A stretch of DNA of 64,000 bases from Panagrolaimus kolymaensis. Lineage: Eukaryota > Nematoda > Chromadorea > Rhabditida > Panagrolaimidae. The stretch lies in NCBI GenBank assembly GCA_028622995.1, contig JAJQJQ010000068.1, positions 744,001 through 808,000 on the forward strand. The letters run 5' to 3'. Under the pieces are notes generated by a model that searched no databases, was not told the DNA's origin, and saw only the letters and a list, made by a program, of their open reading frames with translations. Numbering within the stretch: the first letter of the stretch is position 1; each line of letters opens with the position of its first letter. Both the position numbers and the translations under genes were made by a program. Positions 25,005-38,035 of this stretch are shown piece by piece.

Positions 25005-26108
25005 ATGAGTTCCAGAAGAAGCAATAATAAACGTCATCCAAAGAAATTTACATTCACTGAAAAAATGGAATCTATCAAAGCTACAATTGAAACGAATCAA
25101 GGACAAAGAAAGCATGAAGCTTGTGAAGATAAGCTGGAAAATTCTGAATTGAGATTTCAAATGGAAAAGGTATGTTTATTTTTAACTTTCTTTTGCGTAA
25201 ACAAATTGCTTGGTTTTAGGTTCAAAAAGAAAAGGCTCTTCTTCGATGCAAAGAATTTGAAATGTATGTGAAACAACTTGAAGCTGAAATCCGAAATTCA
25301 TATTGCATTGAAGATACTCTTTTACTAAAGGTTTGTCTGTTTGTTTACTCGATGCTTAGCATATGACTCTATTATTGTATTTTAGATTGATACAATGACA
25401 AAGAAACAACGATCACATGCGAAGGATAAGAAAGCAGTTAAAGATGATTTGGTTCAAACTAATCGATACATTGAAGTGTTAAAACATAAATTTATTACCG
25501 AACGAGATGGTTATAATGACGAAAAGAAAAGTTTAACAACAGCTATATCTGGAATGAAAAAGAAATATGAAGCTGATCTTCGAACCTTTGATGAAAGAAA
25601 CAAATTCATGGAATATGAAGTTCTTAACAAGGATCGAATCATCTCAAATTTATCAAGTCAACATGAAAAAGATAAAGCTAAAATCACTCAATTGGAAAAG
25701 AAACTAAAAGCTGCTCGTCAAATGCATGAAAAGCAAGTGAATGGTTTGTTAAAACAGAAGCGACGAGAAGATCGACAAGCTTATGAAAGAGAAAAGAAGC
25801 ACCTTGAAATAAGAATATCTGAATTGGATGTGAGTATAGCTAATTTGAAAGTTAATGAACGTTTGGATACTGTAAGCTACTGACCTTTATATTGATTTCT
25901 GTTTTGACAAATAGTTTTTATAGATTTTGGAAGAAGATAGCTTTCTATTGAATAACACTTTGGATACGGTATGGTTAAAGCACCAAGTTTTTTTTCTTCT
26001 TTTCTAAAACTACTGCCTTTTAAGATTCGTGAAGACTTCGACAACGATGAAGATGAAGAGATTAATGACCTTGAAAGAAATATCTCAAACTTGCAAATTG
26101 AAGAATGA
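25005..26108 (+). CDS. Coiled-coil protein, five exons, 296 aa
   Basis: Exons 25005-25169, 25220-25330, 25386-25871, 25924-25968 and 26025-26108 are all phase 0 and read without interruption. The product is almost wholly helical and charged. It has a basic N-terminus (MSSRRSNNKRHPKK), then heptad-like Lys/Glu/Leu/Ile repeats from about residue 20 to 255, and a final acidic helix (DNDEDEEINDLER). It should form a long coiled coil and probably acts as a cytoskeletal or scaffold component. No specific family is recognised. A poly(A) signal lies at 26247-26252. It precedes the TSSK-like kinase on the same strand, but the 920-bp gap is too wide to argue for an operon. Confidence 0.8.
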
Positions 26109-27028
26109 TGAATGGGATGGTGTTGGCTATATTTCAAAATTTCGGTGATCTTGAAAACTTCTGTTACTTTTTATATATTTCTTTGTTAAACTGTTTTTTC
26201 TCGTTTGTATGTACTTACTTTTGTGGGTAAAGAGAACTTTCTCTTGAATAAAGTTTTTTGTTTGTATCTAAACCTTTTCGTTGTTATAAAAAGCAAGTAC
26301 GGTTTTTCAAAACTTTACATAAATCACAAAATCATTATCTCTTTTTTTTCAACTGTTAAATCCCCTAATTAATATTAGAGCATATGGTAGTTATGGTAGT
26401 GGTATTTGGTAATATCACTAGCTTTTAAAGAATATCTTTTGTTGATATTGAAACTCATTAATTTCATGATTCCGTTTTTTTGCTGTTTATATGTAACGAA
26501 AATAAACCATACAGATGGATGCTATAATGCTGATATCTGTAAAAATAAACAACTATGTGTCATTCACAAAAGATTGAAAAGCCTCCAAACTAAAAAATTA
26601 GGAATAACTAAAAATGAAAAGAATGTTGTTGTGTCAATGATTTGGCTCAAAGAAGTTAGATAAATAAGGACACCTTTCGAACCTATGAAAATACTTTGAG
26701 TTATCGTATCCTTTGAGAAAAAAAAGGAATCTGCTTTTTAACGAAGCAAACGCAGTAAACAGCTTTCAAGCCTTTTCAAAACAAAGCAAAAAAAGTGAGA
26801 GCTTCATTTTTTGCCCATTGAAGAAGAAAAAAAGCGCGCAAGACTCAGAGAAAAACCTCTCTCGCTTTTTTTAGGTCAATAACGCCAAATTCAAGCGTAT
26901 TACTTTTTTCCACCAATCATTTTTTTCATTCGTCTCTTAACTTCATTTTGCTTTTCAAACAACTTTCAACTTTCAAATTCAAGTTTGCTGCCCCTGTTTG
27001 TTCCTAATTTTGTTCTTTCTTCAAAATT
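26109..27028. other. Intergenic between coiled-coil and kinase genes
   Basis: Contains the coiled-coil gene's poly(A) signal at 26247-26252 and, presumably, the kinase promoter. An 85-codon frame at 26406-26663 (+) was considered and not accepted. Confidence 0.5.
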
Positions 27029-28216
27029 ATGGCAAATTCTCCTGTCGTCGTTCAATATCAAGTACCAAAATCAAAGACAGCTTTTCTATGTTTACCTAAA
27101 GAACTTTCAAAAGAATATGGAGTATTGAATCAATTCAAATCAAAGCCTCTTGGAAGTGGAACTTTTGGAGATGTATTTTTAGCCTATCGAAAAAAGGATG
27201 ATGAAAAGGTTGCTATTAAACGAATTGAAAAATCTACTGATGAAGATGAACAAGAAGTTGTGAGTTTTTTCTTTCTTTACTTTGTTAGCTTTACTAACCC
27301 TCCTTGATTGTTTTTTAGATATCCCGTGAAATGGACATCATGAAACAAATCGATCATCCTAACATCATCAAATATTACCACCATCAAGAAGCAAAGGTAT
27401 GTGTTTGTTTGAGTCCTATCTTTTTTTCATATCAAACTATTTTTCAGAAATACATTTATGTTGTTATGGAATATGCAGAAAATGGGACCTTATTTGATAA
27501 CATGACAAAATTTGGAAAGTTTACAGAACCTCAAACTCGTGGAATCTTTCGTCAAATCCTTGGCGCTGTTCGACATATTCACTCAAAAGGTTTCGTACAT
27601 CGTGATATCAAATCTCAAAACATTCTATTTGATTCAAAAATGAATGTTAAACTTGCTGATTTTGGTTTAGCAAACGCATATGATACAAGTAAGCTTTTTT
27701 TGGAAATCATATTTGCTTTTAACTATTATGTTCCTTCTTTCAGATAAACACATGGAATCTTTTGTTGGTACTTGGGCTTGCGCTCCACCGGAACTTATAA
27801 TGGAAAAGAATTACAATGGCACAAAGTATGATATTTGGTCGATGGGAATATTGCTCTTTGAATTGCTTAATGATAAACGACCATTTGAATCAAAATCATC
27901 TGTATCATCTGAATACGTAAGTAGCTTTAACCTTTCTTCACAAATATCTAATTTTCTTTATTTCAGCGTAAAATTATCAAGGTTGATTACAAAATTCCCG
28001 ATGAGTTCTCAAATGAATGTAAAGAATTGATAACCAAAATCCTAACAAAGGATCCAATGAGACGTCCATCAATTGAAGATATTATGATGCATAAGTAAGT
28101 CATTGTTTAAAGTTTATGTTTGTAAGTAAAAAGCTCCAATCAAAAGCTAGCTCGTTAACTCAATTTTCATTACCACTTTAACCTTCAACAACTTTTTCAG
28201 ATGGATGCGAATGTAA
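27029..28216 (+). CDS. Ser/Thr protein kinase, TSSK-like, six exons, 288 aa
   Basis: Exons 27029-27259, 27319-27396, 27448-27688, 27744-27916, 27967-28094 and 28201-28216 join in frame. All kinase landmarks are visible: glycine loop GSGTFG (42-47), VAIK with Lys64, an alpha-C Glu near 81, HRDIKSQN (154-161, catalytic Asp156), DFG (174-176), and GTWACAPPE as activation-segment end (192-200). A final RRPSIEDIMMHKWMRM closes the C-lobe. The protein is little more than the catalytic domain, like testis-specific TSSK/CAMK-group kinases, which are abundant in nematode sperm; that tissue role is inferred. At 28094 the exon can also read straight into a TAA, but splicing to the tiny last exon restores the conserved HKW motif. 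Confidence 0.88.
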
Positions 28217-28827
28217 CTTTCATGATCTGCTGATGGTTCAATCTCTTTCTGATGTTGGTATCCTCCTAACTTTTTAAACCACTGTACATATATTTTGCTA
28301 AATGTTTTCTTGTTGTATATGCATTTCTTTTATGTCGATAAACTTTTCTTTACAAATAACTTGTCTCATTGCATATCAGCTTACATTACAAAACGAAACA
28401 ATATTTCTAACGAACTCATATAGCTTTGAATCTTCCAACAGAGTAACTATGAAAAGCATGGCAAACATAAGCACCACGAATTAACCCTAACTTATTATTC
28501 TTTATAAAAAGCCATTCCATTCCCTCTTTGTTTAGCTGCTAAACAAAATCTTGCGAAACCTTTTATTTCATTGAAAACTTATCCAACTTGTTAACGTGAA
28601 AGTTAATTTCATCATTCGTTTCTTGCTCCACCTTCTCATATCCCTAAGAATGAACTCATTATCTGTAATTATGAAACTCTCTGCCATCCTGTTATCCCCA
28701 AATACGAATTTACAAAATCGATAAAAGTTAAAAATTTATTTATTTTTTGACAATAGTGAATAATAAACTGACAAAAGTAAAAACACATGGTATAAACATA
28801 AACAAGACAAAAAAATGTTACAAGAGA
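28217..28827. other. Intergenic, convergent 3' ends
   Basis: Separates the kinase (+) from csn-5 (-), which end toward each other. TTTATT at 28735-28740 is the likely poly(A) signal of csn-5 on the minus strand. No gene seen. Confidence 0.5.
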
Positions 28828-30085
28828 TCAAACATTTTTGCTGGCACCAACAGCAGATTCACCTTCTTCTTTTTGTTTTTGTTGAAGAACAGGATTATCA
28901 GGAGAAGGACCAGCACAGAAACTTCGTTTGAAATATTCTTGAAGAAGACCATTAGCTGCTTCAGTAACAAGCTTTCGAGAATCATCACCGCATTTGTTGA
29001 GAAAAGAAGTTGATCGTTCACCCTTTGATCGTTCAGTGTTAACCTAAAAAATAAGGAAATCAAGAAAAGTTTCAAAGCAAAGCAAACTTACGCCTTGAAG
29101 AACTGAATCAATGTTAGAAAGTTGAGAATTCAAGTAACCAGAGATTCCACCAAGTTTGTTGCCAGATAAAGTTTGAACCCAATATGAATTCCAGAAATAC
29201 TTCAAGAGCTTCGTATCCATAGTTGACATGTAGTAAGAAACTTCGAGAGGATAATAGCGATTGCAATGATGTCCAAAATCATCAGCTTTGTTCATCGGAA
29301 TGTACTTTTCAGAAACTTTGGCACTTGATGGTTGATGTCCTTCTGGATAAGTTCGAAATGCTCCAATATCAACTTTGCCAGATGAAAGAGTACGAACAGG
29401 ATCAACCTAAAGAAAGAGAAACATTAGAAGTTTGTGAAGGGAATAAAGGAAAGAAACATACAACAATAGCTAAGAAAGGTTCGGTGAATTGTTGATTAAG
29501 ATGTTGAGTTTCGACGTCGATTCCACTGAGCCAGCAACCATAACCAGGATGACTATGATACCAGCCAACGACTTGTTCTTTATTACCAGATTTGTTGTAA
29601 AGATCAGCATACTTAGTCATGTATTCATAAGCCTCAGTTTGAGCATTGACTCGAGTTTCAGTACCTAAAAATGAATGCGTTAATAAAAGTAACACATTTG
29701 AAAGTTTTAACATACCTTCAACTGGAAGAGCAAAAACATCAACAACATAAAAAGTATGTGCTTCAACTCGACCTTGAAGCATTCCCATAATTTCAAGATC
29801 ACCACCAGAACGAGCATGAGTAACCATTTTAAGAAGAGCAAGAGTTGAAATTTTGACTTTCTGAAAATAACATAGATTTAATAAATGTTAAACAAAATGA
29901 GAAAAAAAACTAACATCAAAGTAGTTGGGATCTTCTCTCCATGGTTTCTTTTGACGTATTTCTGTATCAGCTGGTTGATTGAATTTGTATGGTAAATCCA
30001 AGAGTTCAATGTTGTTATCAGCTTTGAATCGTTCAAATGCTGCATCAGATGTTGCTGCTGCCGCCGTTGATGATGAAGATGCCAT
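28828..30085 (-). CDS. csn-5: COP9 signalosome subunit 5 (JAMM deneddylase), five exons, 349 aa
   Basis: Exons 30085-29915, 29860-29716, 29664-29462, 29406-29092 and 29043-28828 join in frame. CSN5 is the catalytic subunit that removes NEDD8 from cullins and so resets cullin-RING ubiquitin ligases. The N-terminal [20 protein letters not shown] segment and WREDPNYF match the family. The JAMM zinc site is complete: Glu80 in DLEIMGM, His142 and His144 in [14 protein letters not shown], and Asp155. The family signatures TETRVNAQ (107-114), [18 protein letters not shown] and a C-terminal helical region follow. Length is close to the usual 330-370. The start is placed at the first ATG, followed by an Ala/Ser-rich leader. 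It is divergently placed with the gene at 30780. Confidence 0.95.
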
Positions 30086-30779
30086 TTTGTTTTCTTGGAA
30101 TATTTAGTTCTCAAAAAATGATGAAGACAAACTTTGATAAATAAAAAAGCAGCAAAGTTTTTATTAGAAAAAATGGAAGGAGAAAGAAAAGCTTTCAACA
30201 AACTTTGAACACGGACAAAAGAAACGCTGTAAGACTTGAAGCCAATATAGCGGGGAAACGATGAGTTTGAAAATTTGTTTCTTTGCCTAAAAAATGTGTG
30301 AAGCTTCTTCTTCACTTTTTTTTGTTGCTTGAACAACTTTGATTTTGCAATTTATTTTACTTGATGATGGCAATTTTTTATGGTATGTTTTACTTTATTT
30401 TTTGCCTCTTGTATGTTACTTTAAAAGTCGTAATAACGATTTTTTGTATGCCAAAAGCTAAAGTTCGATGTTCCTTCCTTTTTTGTTCTAAACCTTTTTC
30501 ACCGCAAAAAAAACTTAAAAAGTCTTTGTCCGCTTTTCTTTGAATAAAATCAAAAAATTTGAATAACTTTTTTTCATCATTCACAATTCGCTTTCTTTCC
30601 CTATTGTTTTTCTTCTTTTCTTTGACCTTTCCGTATCACGTCGTCGTCGTCAAAAAGCATATTTCTAATATTTGTAAAATTTTTAGACATTGAACAAAGA
30701 AGCCTACGATTGAATTATCATCATCAAAGCTGCAAATTACAATCAAAAGAAAAAGAAGAATCTTCAATCAATTGTTCAA
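30086..30779. other. Shared upstream region of csn-5 (-) and the gene at 30780 (+)
   Basis: About 690 bp between two divergent starts, the likely bidirectional promoter region. Overlapping frames on both strands at 30361-30584 are Phe/Lys-rich and show no splice context, so they are not called. Confidence 0.5.
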
Positions 30780-31549
30780 ATGTCTCTATCATCAACAACG
30801 ATTCCAACTGATCCACATGTTTTGCTATTTGGACATTACTTCTTTTCATCCGAAATTATCTCGTTCACTTTGATTGGTATAGCTATTGGAACATGGATTG
30901 TTACTTTTATTACTATTGGTATTTGTATGATGGTGAGTTTTTTGTGGTGTGAAACAATGAAAGAAGGTGAAAAATAAGCTATTAAAGACAACTGTATCTT
31001 TCAATGAATAAGAGTTTAATCTTTTTGGAGGAATGATTGGAAGAGAATGAAACTTTTCTGCTTTACGATACTACAGCTTGCGTCCTTCTTGAAAATTGCA
31101 AATGTTATTTATTATGTTTAACGTAGTTTCGTTTTTAGGTAAATGGAGAAAAGTGGAAAGTACCGCTATTATCATATCGTTTAATCAATTGTTCTCAAAT
31201 ATCACCTGTTGAAGTTGTTGTTGAACAAGAAACTGCTCCACCACCACTGACGCAAACACCTCAACCACCACCTGTTACTGTTGCTGCTCAAGTACCAAAA
31301 TCAATATCTCAAGCACCAACATCGAAGCCACCTCAAGCTGCAACGCCTCAAGTACCAAAATCTCAATCTCAAGCGCCTACACCTCGACCTCAAGCACCAA
31401 CACCTCAACCATCAAATCGAAAAATTGTTATAAATACTGATCGAACGGCGCCATCAGGTGGTTTAACTGATCGAACAGCTCCTTCTGCTTCAACAGCTCT
31501 TGCTCCACGTACTCCTGCACCATCAACAACTGCAACTCATCGTCGATAA
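30780..31549 (+). CDS. Single-pass membrane protein with Pro/Gln/Thr-rich tail, two exons, 187 aa
   Basis: Exon 1 (30780-30932) ends at GTGAGT and exon 2 (31139-31549) follows GTTTTTAG; both are phase 0. Residues about 25-51 form a long hydrophobic segment (ISFTLIGIAIGTWIVTFITI). A short juxtamembrane stretch (NGEKWKVPLLSYRLINCSQ) follows, then about 110 residues of low-complexity repeats built on QAPT, PQ and TAPS units, ending ATHRR. The tail is likely disordered and perhaps O-glycosylated or protein-binding. I do not recognise a family. The upstream AG near 30687 may be a trans-splice acceptor. Poly(A) signal AATAAA at 31598-31603. Confidence 0.7.
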
Positions 31550-33114
31550 TGATCCATCATTCATCCATCCATTTATGACGCAACAAAATCAAAAAAGAAT
31601 AAAACTATGAAAATGATTATTTTGTCTTAGAAAATTGTATATAAATTTTGATATGAAATAAAAAAAGGATAAATGGTGATTAAACGTATTTATGTGTTTT
31701 TGTTTTTCTTACACAGCCATGGTTGGTTCAAAACCATTTGCGCTGATTTTGAACTTTTCTCGTGAGACCAAAATTATGTTTTCGAACTTCTTTTATGTAT
31801 ATGAAAGTTCATCTTTTCTTTATCGAATTTCTTTTTGCTCAAGAAAAAGAAGAAGGAAAGAATGGAGCTTTCTGGAAAGCATTTGGCGAATAACTGATAT
31901 GATCAAAAGTTTACGGTAGCTTTGTGAATGTATGTAGCAATGATCAATGAAACCAAGCGTTTTTGTTGTTCATTTGCGTGGGATCTTAAAAGTACAATGT
32001 AGTCACAATCATCACCATTGCGAGGGAGTAATGCGGTTAATCATTTTGGTCAAACAACATAAGATCAAAGAAATTGGTTTCGTTTTTTAGGAAGATGACA
32101 TTTCAAGCGGTATCATTTTGTTAACTATGATGCAGACATCTTTTATTGATACAAATTGAAGGCTTTAATTTCGAGGTAAATGGAATTAATAATCAGCAAC
32201 GTGGACATTGGAAGCAGCTAACTACCGTGATTATGAAGGATAAATAAAGCCGAATATCTTCAACTTGCTATTATTTTTCATCGGCTAACGTAACCATCTT
32301 TTTTGCTGCCTTCTTTTTTAAGAAGATATTTTACGTGGTTCAAAAATCAAAGAATGTTTTATCATAAAAAATAAATAAATGCATTTGCACCGAAAACGAT
32401 TCGTTCATTCACATCCGACTACGATTCATTCCATTTTTAACGAACAAACATTTTTTTACCGGAAATTCCTAATTTTTAAACCTATCATTAATGATGTTTC
32501 ATATTGATGATTTTAATTGTCTAATCATCATCGTTGTAAAAAAAATCTTTTTACAGACATAGTTAGTTCATTGTTCATCGTTTACTTATTAATACAAACC
32601 CATAAAAAAAAAGATTGAAGGGTTTGTTGTAAAAAAAAGTTTTTGATTTTGACCTTACGCCGCTATTCCTTCTTTTCATTCGTGTTTTCCTTCCTTCATC
32701 AATTTTAGCAAGAAAAAATTCGTCTCCTTATTTTCTCCTTTCTTCCCATGCCATCGCTCGCGCATCTTTTTCGCTTCCATTTTTTGTTTTCTCCGCCCAT
32801 TCATCACCTTCTTCCATTTTTCTTCAAACTTTGTATTTTTTCCCCTAAATTAAACATCCTACTTTTTGTTAAACCTTTCCGCCGCCGCCGCAACCATGAA
32901 ATCATTGATAGTATTTATATGTAACATTTTTTTAGGAAGCATCTTCAACCGTTGGCTCTTTTCCTCCTCCTCATCTTCTTTCTTCTCCTGACGATATTGG
33001 ATGATTTTTATTCAATAAACCTTCAAACTATTTTTACTTTTCATCTAACAACAGCAAACAAAGGTTTTTGGATAAATCTAACCAACGACGACGACGACGA
33101 AAACGAAATCAACG
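31550..33114. other. Intergenic, promoter side of the transporter gene
   Basis: Contains the poly(A) signal at 31598-31603 for the preceding gene. The remainder is AT-rich, with pyrimidine-rich sequence at 32640-32900 typical of nematode promoters. TTTTTTTAG at 32929-32937 may be a trans-splice site for the transporter mRNA. Confidence 0.45.
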
Positions 33115-35326
33115 ATGACGGATATGAAACGACAGAATGTCATTCGACTTTTTGGAATATGTGTGGCTCTTTCACTGATTACAAATTTACCATCGGGATT
33201 TACGAATTCGTCAGTGAATACAGCTGTAGAAGAATTAAGATCATTTATTCGGGATTCTTATGCTCGACGAGGATGGATATTATCTGATACTATGGAAAGT
33301 TTAATAAGAAGTGCAACATTTAATTGTTGGTTTGTATGTCAAATTATTGGTTCTATTGCTTCACCTTATATCACTGACAACTATGGACGACGATGTAAGT
33401 TTGTGTTTTTGATGATGTTTATTAGATAATGGGAGTTTTAACAAAGCTACTAGCTTGTAATGTTAACCTTCTCCTTTTGGATTTTTCTCTATCTTGTTTG
33501 TGTTTTGCTTAACTTGACTTTGCTTTAAGAAGCTATAGCCATAGTTGATTCTTTTACATGTTCTTATTATTCTCTCCATTTTCAGTCTCATATCTCACAT
33601 CAAATGCTGTAATGACGTTAGCTGCTGCTGTACAATTTATTGGTTCAATATTTTACATGCCTGAATTACTGATACTTGGACGATCGATGGCTGCTTTTGC
33701 TTCACCTCTTTCTGATGCATCTTTAATCCTTTACATTCAAGAATCAACTCCTGTTGCATATCGAGCAACTTTTTCATTTCTTGGTGAAATTGGTTATGGT
33801 TTAGCTTGTGTATTAGGAATGATTCTTGGAATGCGTTCAGTGTTAGGTGATTCGCTATCAAACTTGCTAATGTATTCTATCTTTCCTGGCATTCCATTTT
33901 GTCTCTTCTTATTTTTCATTCCTGAAACACCCAAGTTTTTGATGATTGTTAGGTTTGTTTATTTGGTTGTTTACTTTTTGTTGAACATTAATAACGTGAA
34001 TACCTTTTTAGAAAAGATCGAGAAGCTGCACTGAAGTCATTGGAATTTTTCCAAGGTGAAAAGAAAGAAAACGAACAATTATTGGATCACTTTATTATTG
34101 AAGGAGCACATGAAGATCATGGAAGGCAAAGTTCAATCAAGGTATGAAAGAAAGAGAGAAATAATTGATCAAAGAAACTTCAAAGCAATTTGTGAACGAT
34201 AAACTTATTGTGTGTGAACGAAGCAAAGACTAATGATGGTTAATTTTTAGGAACTACTAACAACATGGCATTTACGACGAGCTGTTCTTCTTGCATGCGC
34301 AACATTGGTCCTAACACTTTCATTTTATCCTATCTTGCAATCATCAACTTACTTCTTCCAATACATCAACATCTCCAGGTACTCATTTTGCTTCTTTTAT
34401 GGACAATGAAACTAACCGAAGCTGTTTTTTTTTAGCTCTCTCGCTGAACTTGCATCAACAAGTCTCATGGTTGTTTTCACTGCTTCATGCATGCTTGGTT
34501 CTCTCTTCATTGATCGTTATCCTCGAAGATTCTTGGTTCTCACTTTTGGAGCATTATCAAATATATTCTTAACTGGCTTTGTGGTGTTTTCCGTCCTTAG
34601 TTATTTATGCTGGTGGATGAAATATGCTGCAATGGGTTCACTTTTCCTTTATTCAATCGCCTACGGGTAAGTTCAATATGCGTTTTTGATCTTTTCATCT
34701 GCAAAAGAAGAAGGAGTTGAAAAACAAGATTTTTATGGAATAATTGAATGAATAAATATTTATTTATTTTAGGCTCGTATTAGGACCTGTTTCATGGTTT
34801 GTTGCTCCTGAATTGGTTGCACAAAAGCATCGATCTACGGTATTCTGCTTATGTTATGGAATAACAAATTGTATGATTGCATTAACGAACTTCACGACTG
34901 TGCCACTTTATAATGTATGTTTGATTTTTTTGGATTTTGATGTTGGTAATCGAGAGCTGGCCAAGGATACTGTTACTTTTGTTTTTTGCAAAAGCTTGTT
35001 TGATGTTTGATGGTTTCTTGCTGTACTTTGCAGACGTTCTCCTATCGACCATTTTGAAAAGTTTATGTTGATTTTCTTGGTTCTCTCTTCCCAATGTCAA
35101 TTCTCCGTGCAAACCTTCTTTTGAATGATGTAACATTTCCTTTCTTTTTCAGATCATTGGTGCATACACTTTCATACCGCTATTTATTATTCCATCATTC
35201 TTATGCTTGCTGTATCTTTATCTTCGTCTACCTGAAACACTCAAAAAAGAAACTCATGAAATTATATCTGCAATGTGTTCTCATCGAGCAAGGGTTACAT
35301 CAATATGTCCATCCGAATCAGCCTAA
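33115..35326 (+). CDS. Major facilitator superfamily transporter, sugar-porter-like, seven exons, 483 aa
   Basis: Exons 33115-33394, 33586-33952, 34012-34141, 34251-34378, 34436-34666, 34773-34914 and 35153-35326 join in frame (1452 bases). Twelve hydrophobic segments are expected over this length. The MFS loop 2-3 signature DNYGRR occurs near residues 88-93. YIQESTPVAYRA lies after helix 4, and PETPKFL follows helix 6, as in SLC2-type sugar porters. The duplicated half shows IDRYPRR and PELVAQKHRST, then PETLKKETHE after helix 12. A charged central loop (EFFQGEKKENEQL) separates the halves. It should move a sugar or related solute across the plasma membrane; the substrate cannot be told. ATG chosen at 33115; another in-frame ATG lies three codons on. 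Poly(A) signal AATAAA at 35752-35757. Confidence 0.87.
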
Positions 35327-36744
35327 TTATGGTATGCTCCTCTCAATCAACTTTCATTATTTCTAATTGACAACGACGACAATGGCTCCTGCAAATATTA
35401 TGGCCTTGAAAAAGAATTTATTATGGACTGCAGTGTCTTTCATTAGAATACATACACTGTTCAAAAAGAATCTTTTATTAACAATTCAATCAAGTTTTAT
35501 GCTCTTTCTATTATTTTATTTTATCAACACAAAGAATGGCCACATTTTTGATCTCATTCTTCTTCTCTCCTGTTCAAAGATGGTTCTCCTGCAACAACAC
35601 TAATCAAAATAGTTTTTAACAATAGCCTACTAATTCATCATTCTTTCAATAACCTTTTTTGATATTTTGTAATATGTTTTAATATTGTTGTCTAAACCTT
35701 TCTTATTTTTCTTTGTAACCGATGTTTGAATAACTTTGTCATAGTATTATTAATAAACTTATTTTGTCATTTTTTCTTTGGTGTTTTTTGGATGTAAACG
35801 AAGATTGGATGTGATCTGTGAAAATGCAAGGATTGAAAAAGCATGAAAATGAACGGATACATTGGTTGCAAAATCCAAAAAGCTTAACGGACTGGGAAGG
35901 AAAACAACTATGTAATTAATAGAAAGACAGATGACAAACCTAAAAATTAAACGAACGCCATTGAAACAAAAAACATGATTGAAGTTCATTGAACAAAAAC
36001 AAAGATGCATTATTTATTAGTGGCAAAAAGACGGAAGTCTCCGCTATCGCTACTGCAGCTGCAGGTAATAACTTATTATCTCCATTTTCTTCTCCCATTT
36101 TTCTTTGTTTTGTTTGTAACAAAAATGATCTTAACGTTGAAAGAAATTTAGTAAACAACAATTTGATCAAAAAACGAAGAAGACGGAAAAAATGATGACA
36201 AACAACGTGGATGGATGGAATTAAGGATAAAGTGGCAATATGAATGATGATGATTTCATTTTACGTGAAATTAAATTAATTATTACAAAAATGTGATTAG
36301 TATAAAACTACATAAACAAGCACCAGCGTTTGAAGTTTTAAAGGATGACAAACAACAAAGAAGGAAGGTATGTTTAAAAGTTTCTATGAATGTATCAATT
36401 GCTTTTTTCTTTTATCATCATCGAAAAAACAACAAACAAAGAATCAAGTGAAGGTGGAAGAAGGATGACTTATGATTATAAGTATAATGTAAAAATAACA
36501 ATAACCATTATTATAAGTTTAAATAAAACTAACTAAAATAAGGTAAGTAAAAATATGAGCAAACAAGTTTTTTATGATTTTAAAAATAGCAGCAACAAAA
36601 AAATGTTTTCATTGAAAAATTGGAAAAGGAAGATTGCAAGCATCCAAGAAGCTACTGTAAGGCTTCGATTAGAAATTTTTAGCTTATCAAGCTTTCTTTG
36701 CTTCTTTTTTTTCTTGTTTTATGCTTGGATTTTTTCTTAGTTTC
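35327..36744. other. Intergenic between transporter gene and TRIM element
   Basis: Begins with the transporter 3' UTR (poly(A) signal 35752-35757). The opposed frames around 35940-36195 overlap on both strands and have no splice or domain support. Nothing else recognised. Confidence 0.45.
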
Positions 36745-36749
36745 AGAAA

Positions 36750-36931
36750 TGTTGGACATGTAAAGACACATCTCTGATTGTCTGTCCTCTGATCCCGCCG
36801 CGCTTAGTTGTCTTGTTATTGTTGTAATGTATTGCTATGGTAATGTATGTGCGAAGCTCGGTCAGAGTTAGCAAGTGTCTAATAAACTGCTCTATTAACC
36901 GCCGCTGTACACTAGAAGGCTGTGCAGCACA
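36750..36931 (+). repeat. 5' LTR of the TRIM element
   Basis: A 182-bp terminal repeat beginning TGTTGGACATG and ending GTGCAGCACA, preceded by duplicated target AGAAA. An internal TAATAAACTG could be its poly(A) signal. Confidence 0.88.
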
Positions 36932-37853
36932 AATTGGTAACGAAGGATTCTTTTCAACGCCTCCGAACGAAGAAAATCCGAAGAAGAAATCAACTGCTGT
37001 TTTTCCTGATTTTTTGTTTAAAAATCTGCTGGTCGTGCTTTTTCCTGATTTTTGATTAAAAATCTGCTGGAAGAAGATCAAAAGAAAAAGAAAGAAGAGT
37101 TAAGGCTTAAACTCCGAAAAGCTCCGTTTGATGATAGCGAACAATCATCCGTTCTTGGTGACCGTAAACCACGACAAAACAAAGATGTTCTTGATCGCGT
37201 CGTGGAAGAAAATCAATCAAAGGAAGAGAAGGAAGGAAGTAGCTGTATATGGTGGCACTTCTGATCTTTGTGATCACATGTTAACCTGTTGGCATGGTAC
37301 ATGTACTTCGAACTCTCCTGCTGATGATGATAAACGACAACTGGTAAATCTTGAACTTTGTATGGCTTCTTGATCGTGATACTTATGGTCCTGCATCTCA
37401 AAAGCTTCATCGCTGTTTGGCGGCTCTCCACCGCATGATGTTTCAACTCCAGGGGAAGATGGATTGGATATGGAAATGGTAAAACGACGACGTATTGGAA
37501 GAAGGATATGGAAATGGTATTGGAATGGACATGGTTCTTATGGATATGGAAAGAAATGGCTATGGTATGAACTTGGTAAAAAGAAGGTATCAACATGGCA
37601 CATAGCAACGTGAAAGAACAAATGGAAGATCTCAAGTGGCAAGCATGGCTCGAAGAAGATCTCCTGAATGAACATGGCTCGAACTCGATCAACTCAAGGC
37701 TCTTGTAATGGTGCGACTACTTATGATGCTCAAACTATGGGAAAACTCTTGCAACAAATGGTCCACAATCAATGTTATGTTATTGTAGTTTTGTTAGCAT
37801 TGTATTGTTATTGTAATCTTGAGCTAAGTATGTCCTTTGTAAGTGGTGGAGAA

Positions 37854-38035
37854 TGTTGGACATGTAAAGACACATCTCTGATTGTCTGTCCTCTGATCCC
37901 GCCGCGCTTAGTTGTCTTGTTATTGTTGTAATGTATTGCTATGGTAATGTATGTGGGAAGCTCGGTCAGAGTTAGCAAGTGTCTAATAAACTGCTCTATT
38001 AACCGCCGCTGTACACTAGAAGGCTGTGCAGCACA
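37854..38035 (+). repeat. 3' LTR of the TRIM element
   Basis: Same 182 bp as the 5' LTR with a single visible substitution, followed by AGAAA. Near identity of the pair points to a recent insertion. Confidence 0.88.

Larger units (their letters stand above)
36750..38035 (+). mobile_element. Nonautonomous LTR retrotransposon (TRIM type), 1286 bp
   Basis: Two 182-bp direct repeats (36750-36931 and 37854-38035) start TGTTGG and end CAGCACA, the TG...CA form of LTRs. They differ by one base where compared (gcgaag versus gggaag). The element is flanked by the 5-bp duplication AGAAA (36745-36749 and 38036-38040). Right after the first LTR, TGGTAACGAAGG (36935-36946) is placed like a primer-binding site. 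A purine tract, AGTGGTGGAGAA (37842-37853), precedes the second LTR. Each LTR has an AATAAA. The 922-bp interior has no reverse transcriptase or protease frame, so it must use another element's enzymes. Orientation is inferred from these signals. Composition is more GC-rich than the surroundings. Confidence 0.88.

Noticed and set aside
26406..26663. 85-codon frame with several cysteines before the kinase gene
   Set aside because: There is no convincing start, the hydrophobic lead is compositionally AT-driven, and no splice or poly(A) context ties it to a transcript. Kept only as a remote possibility.
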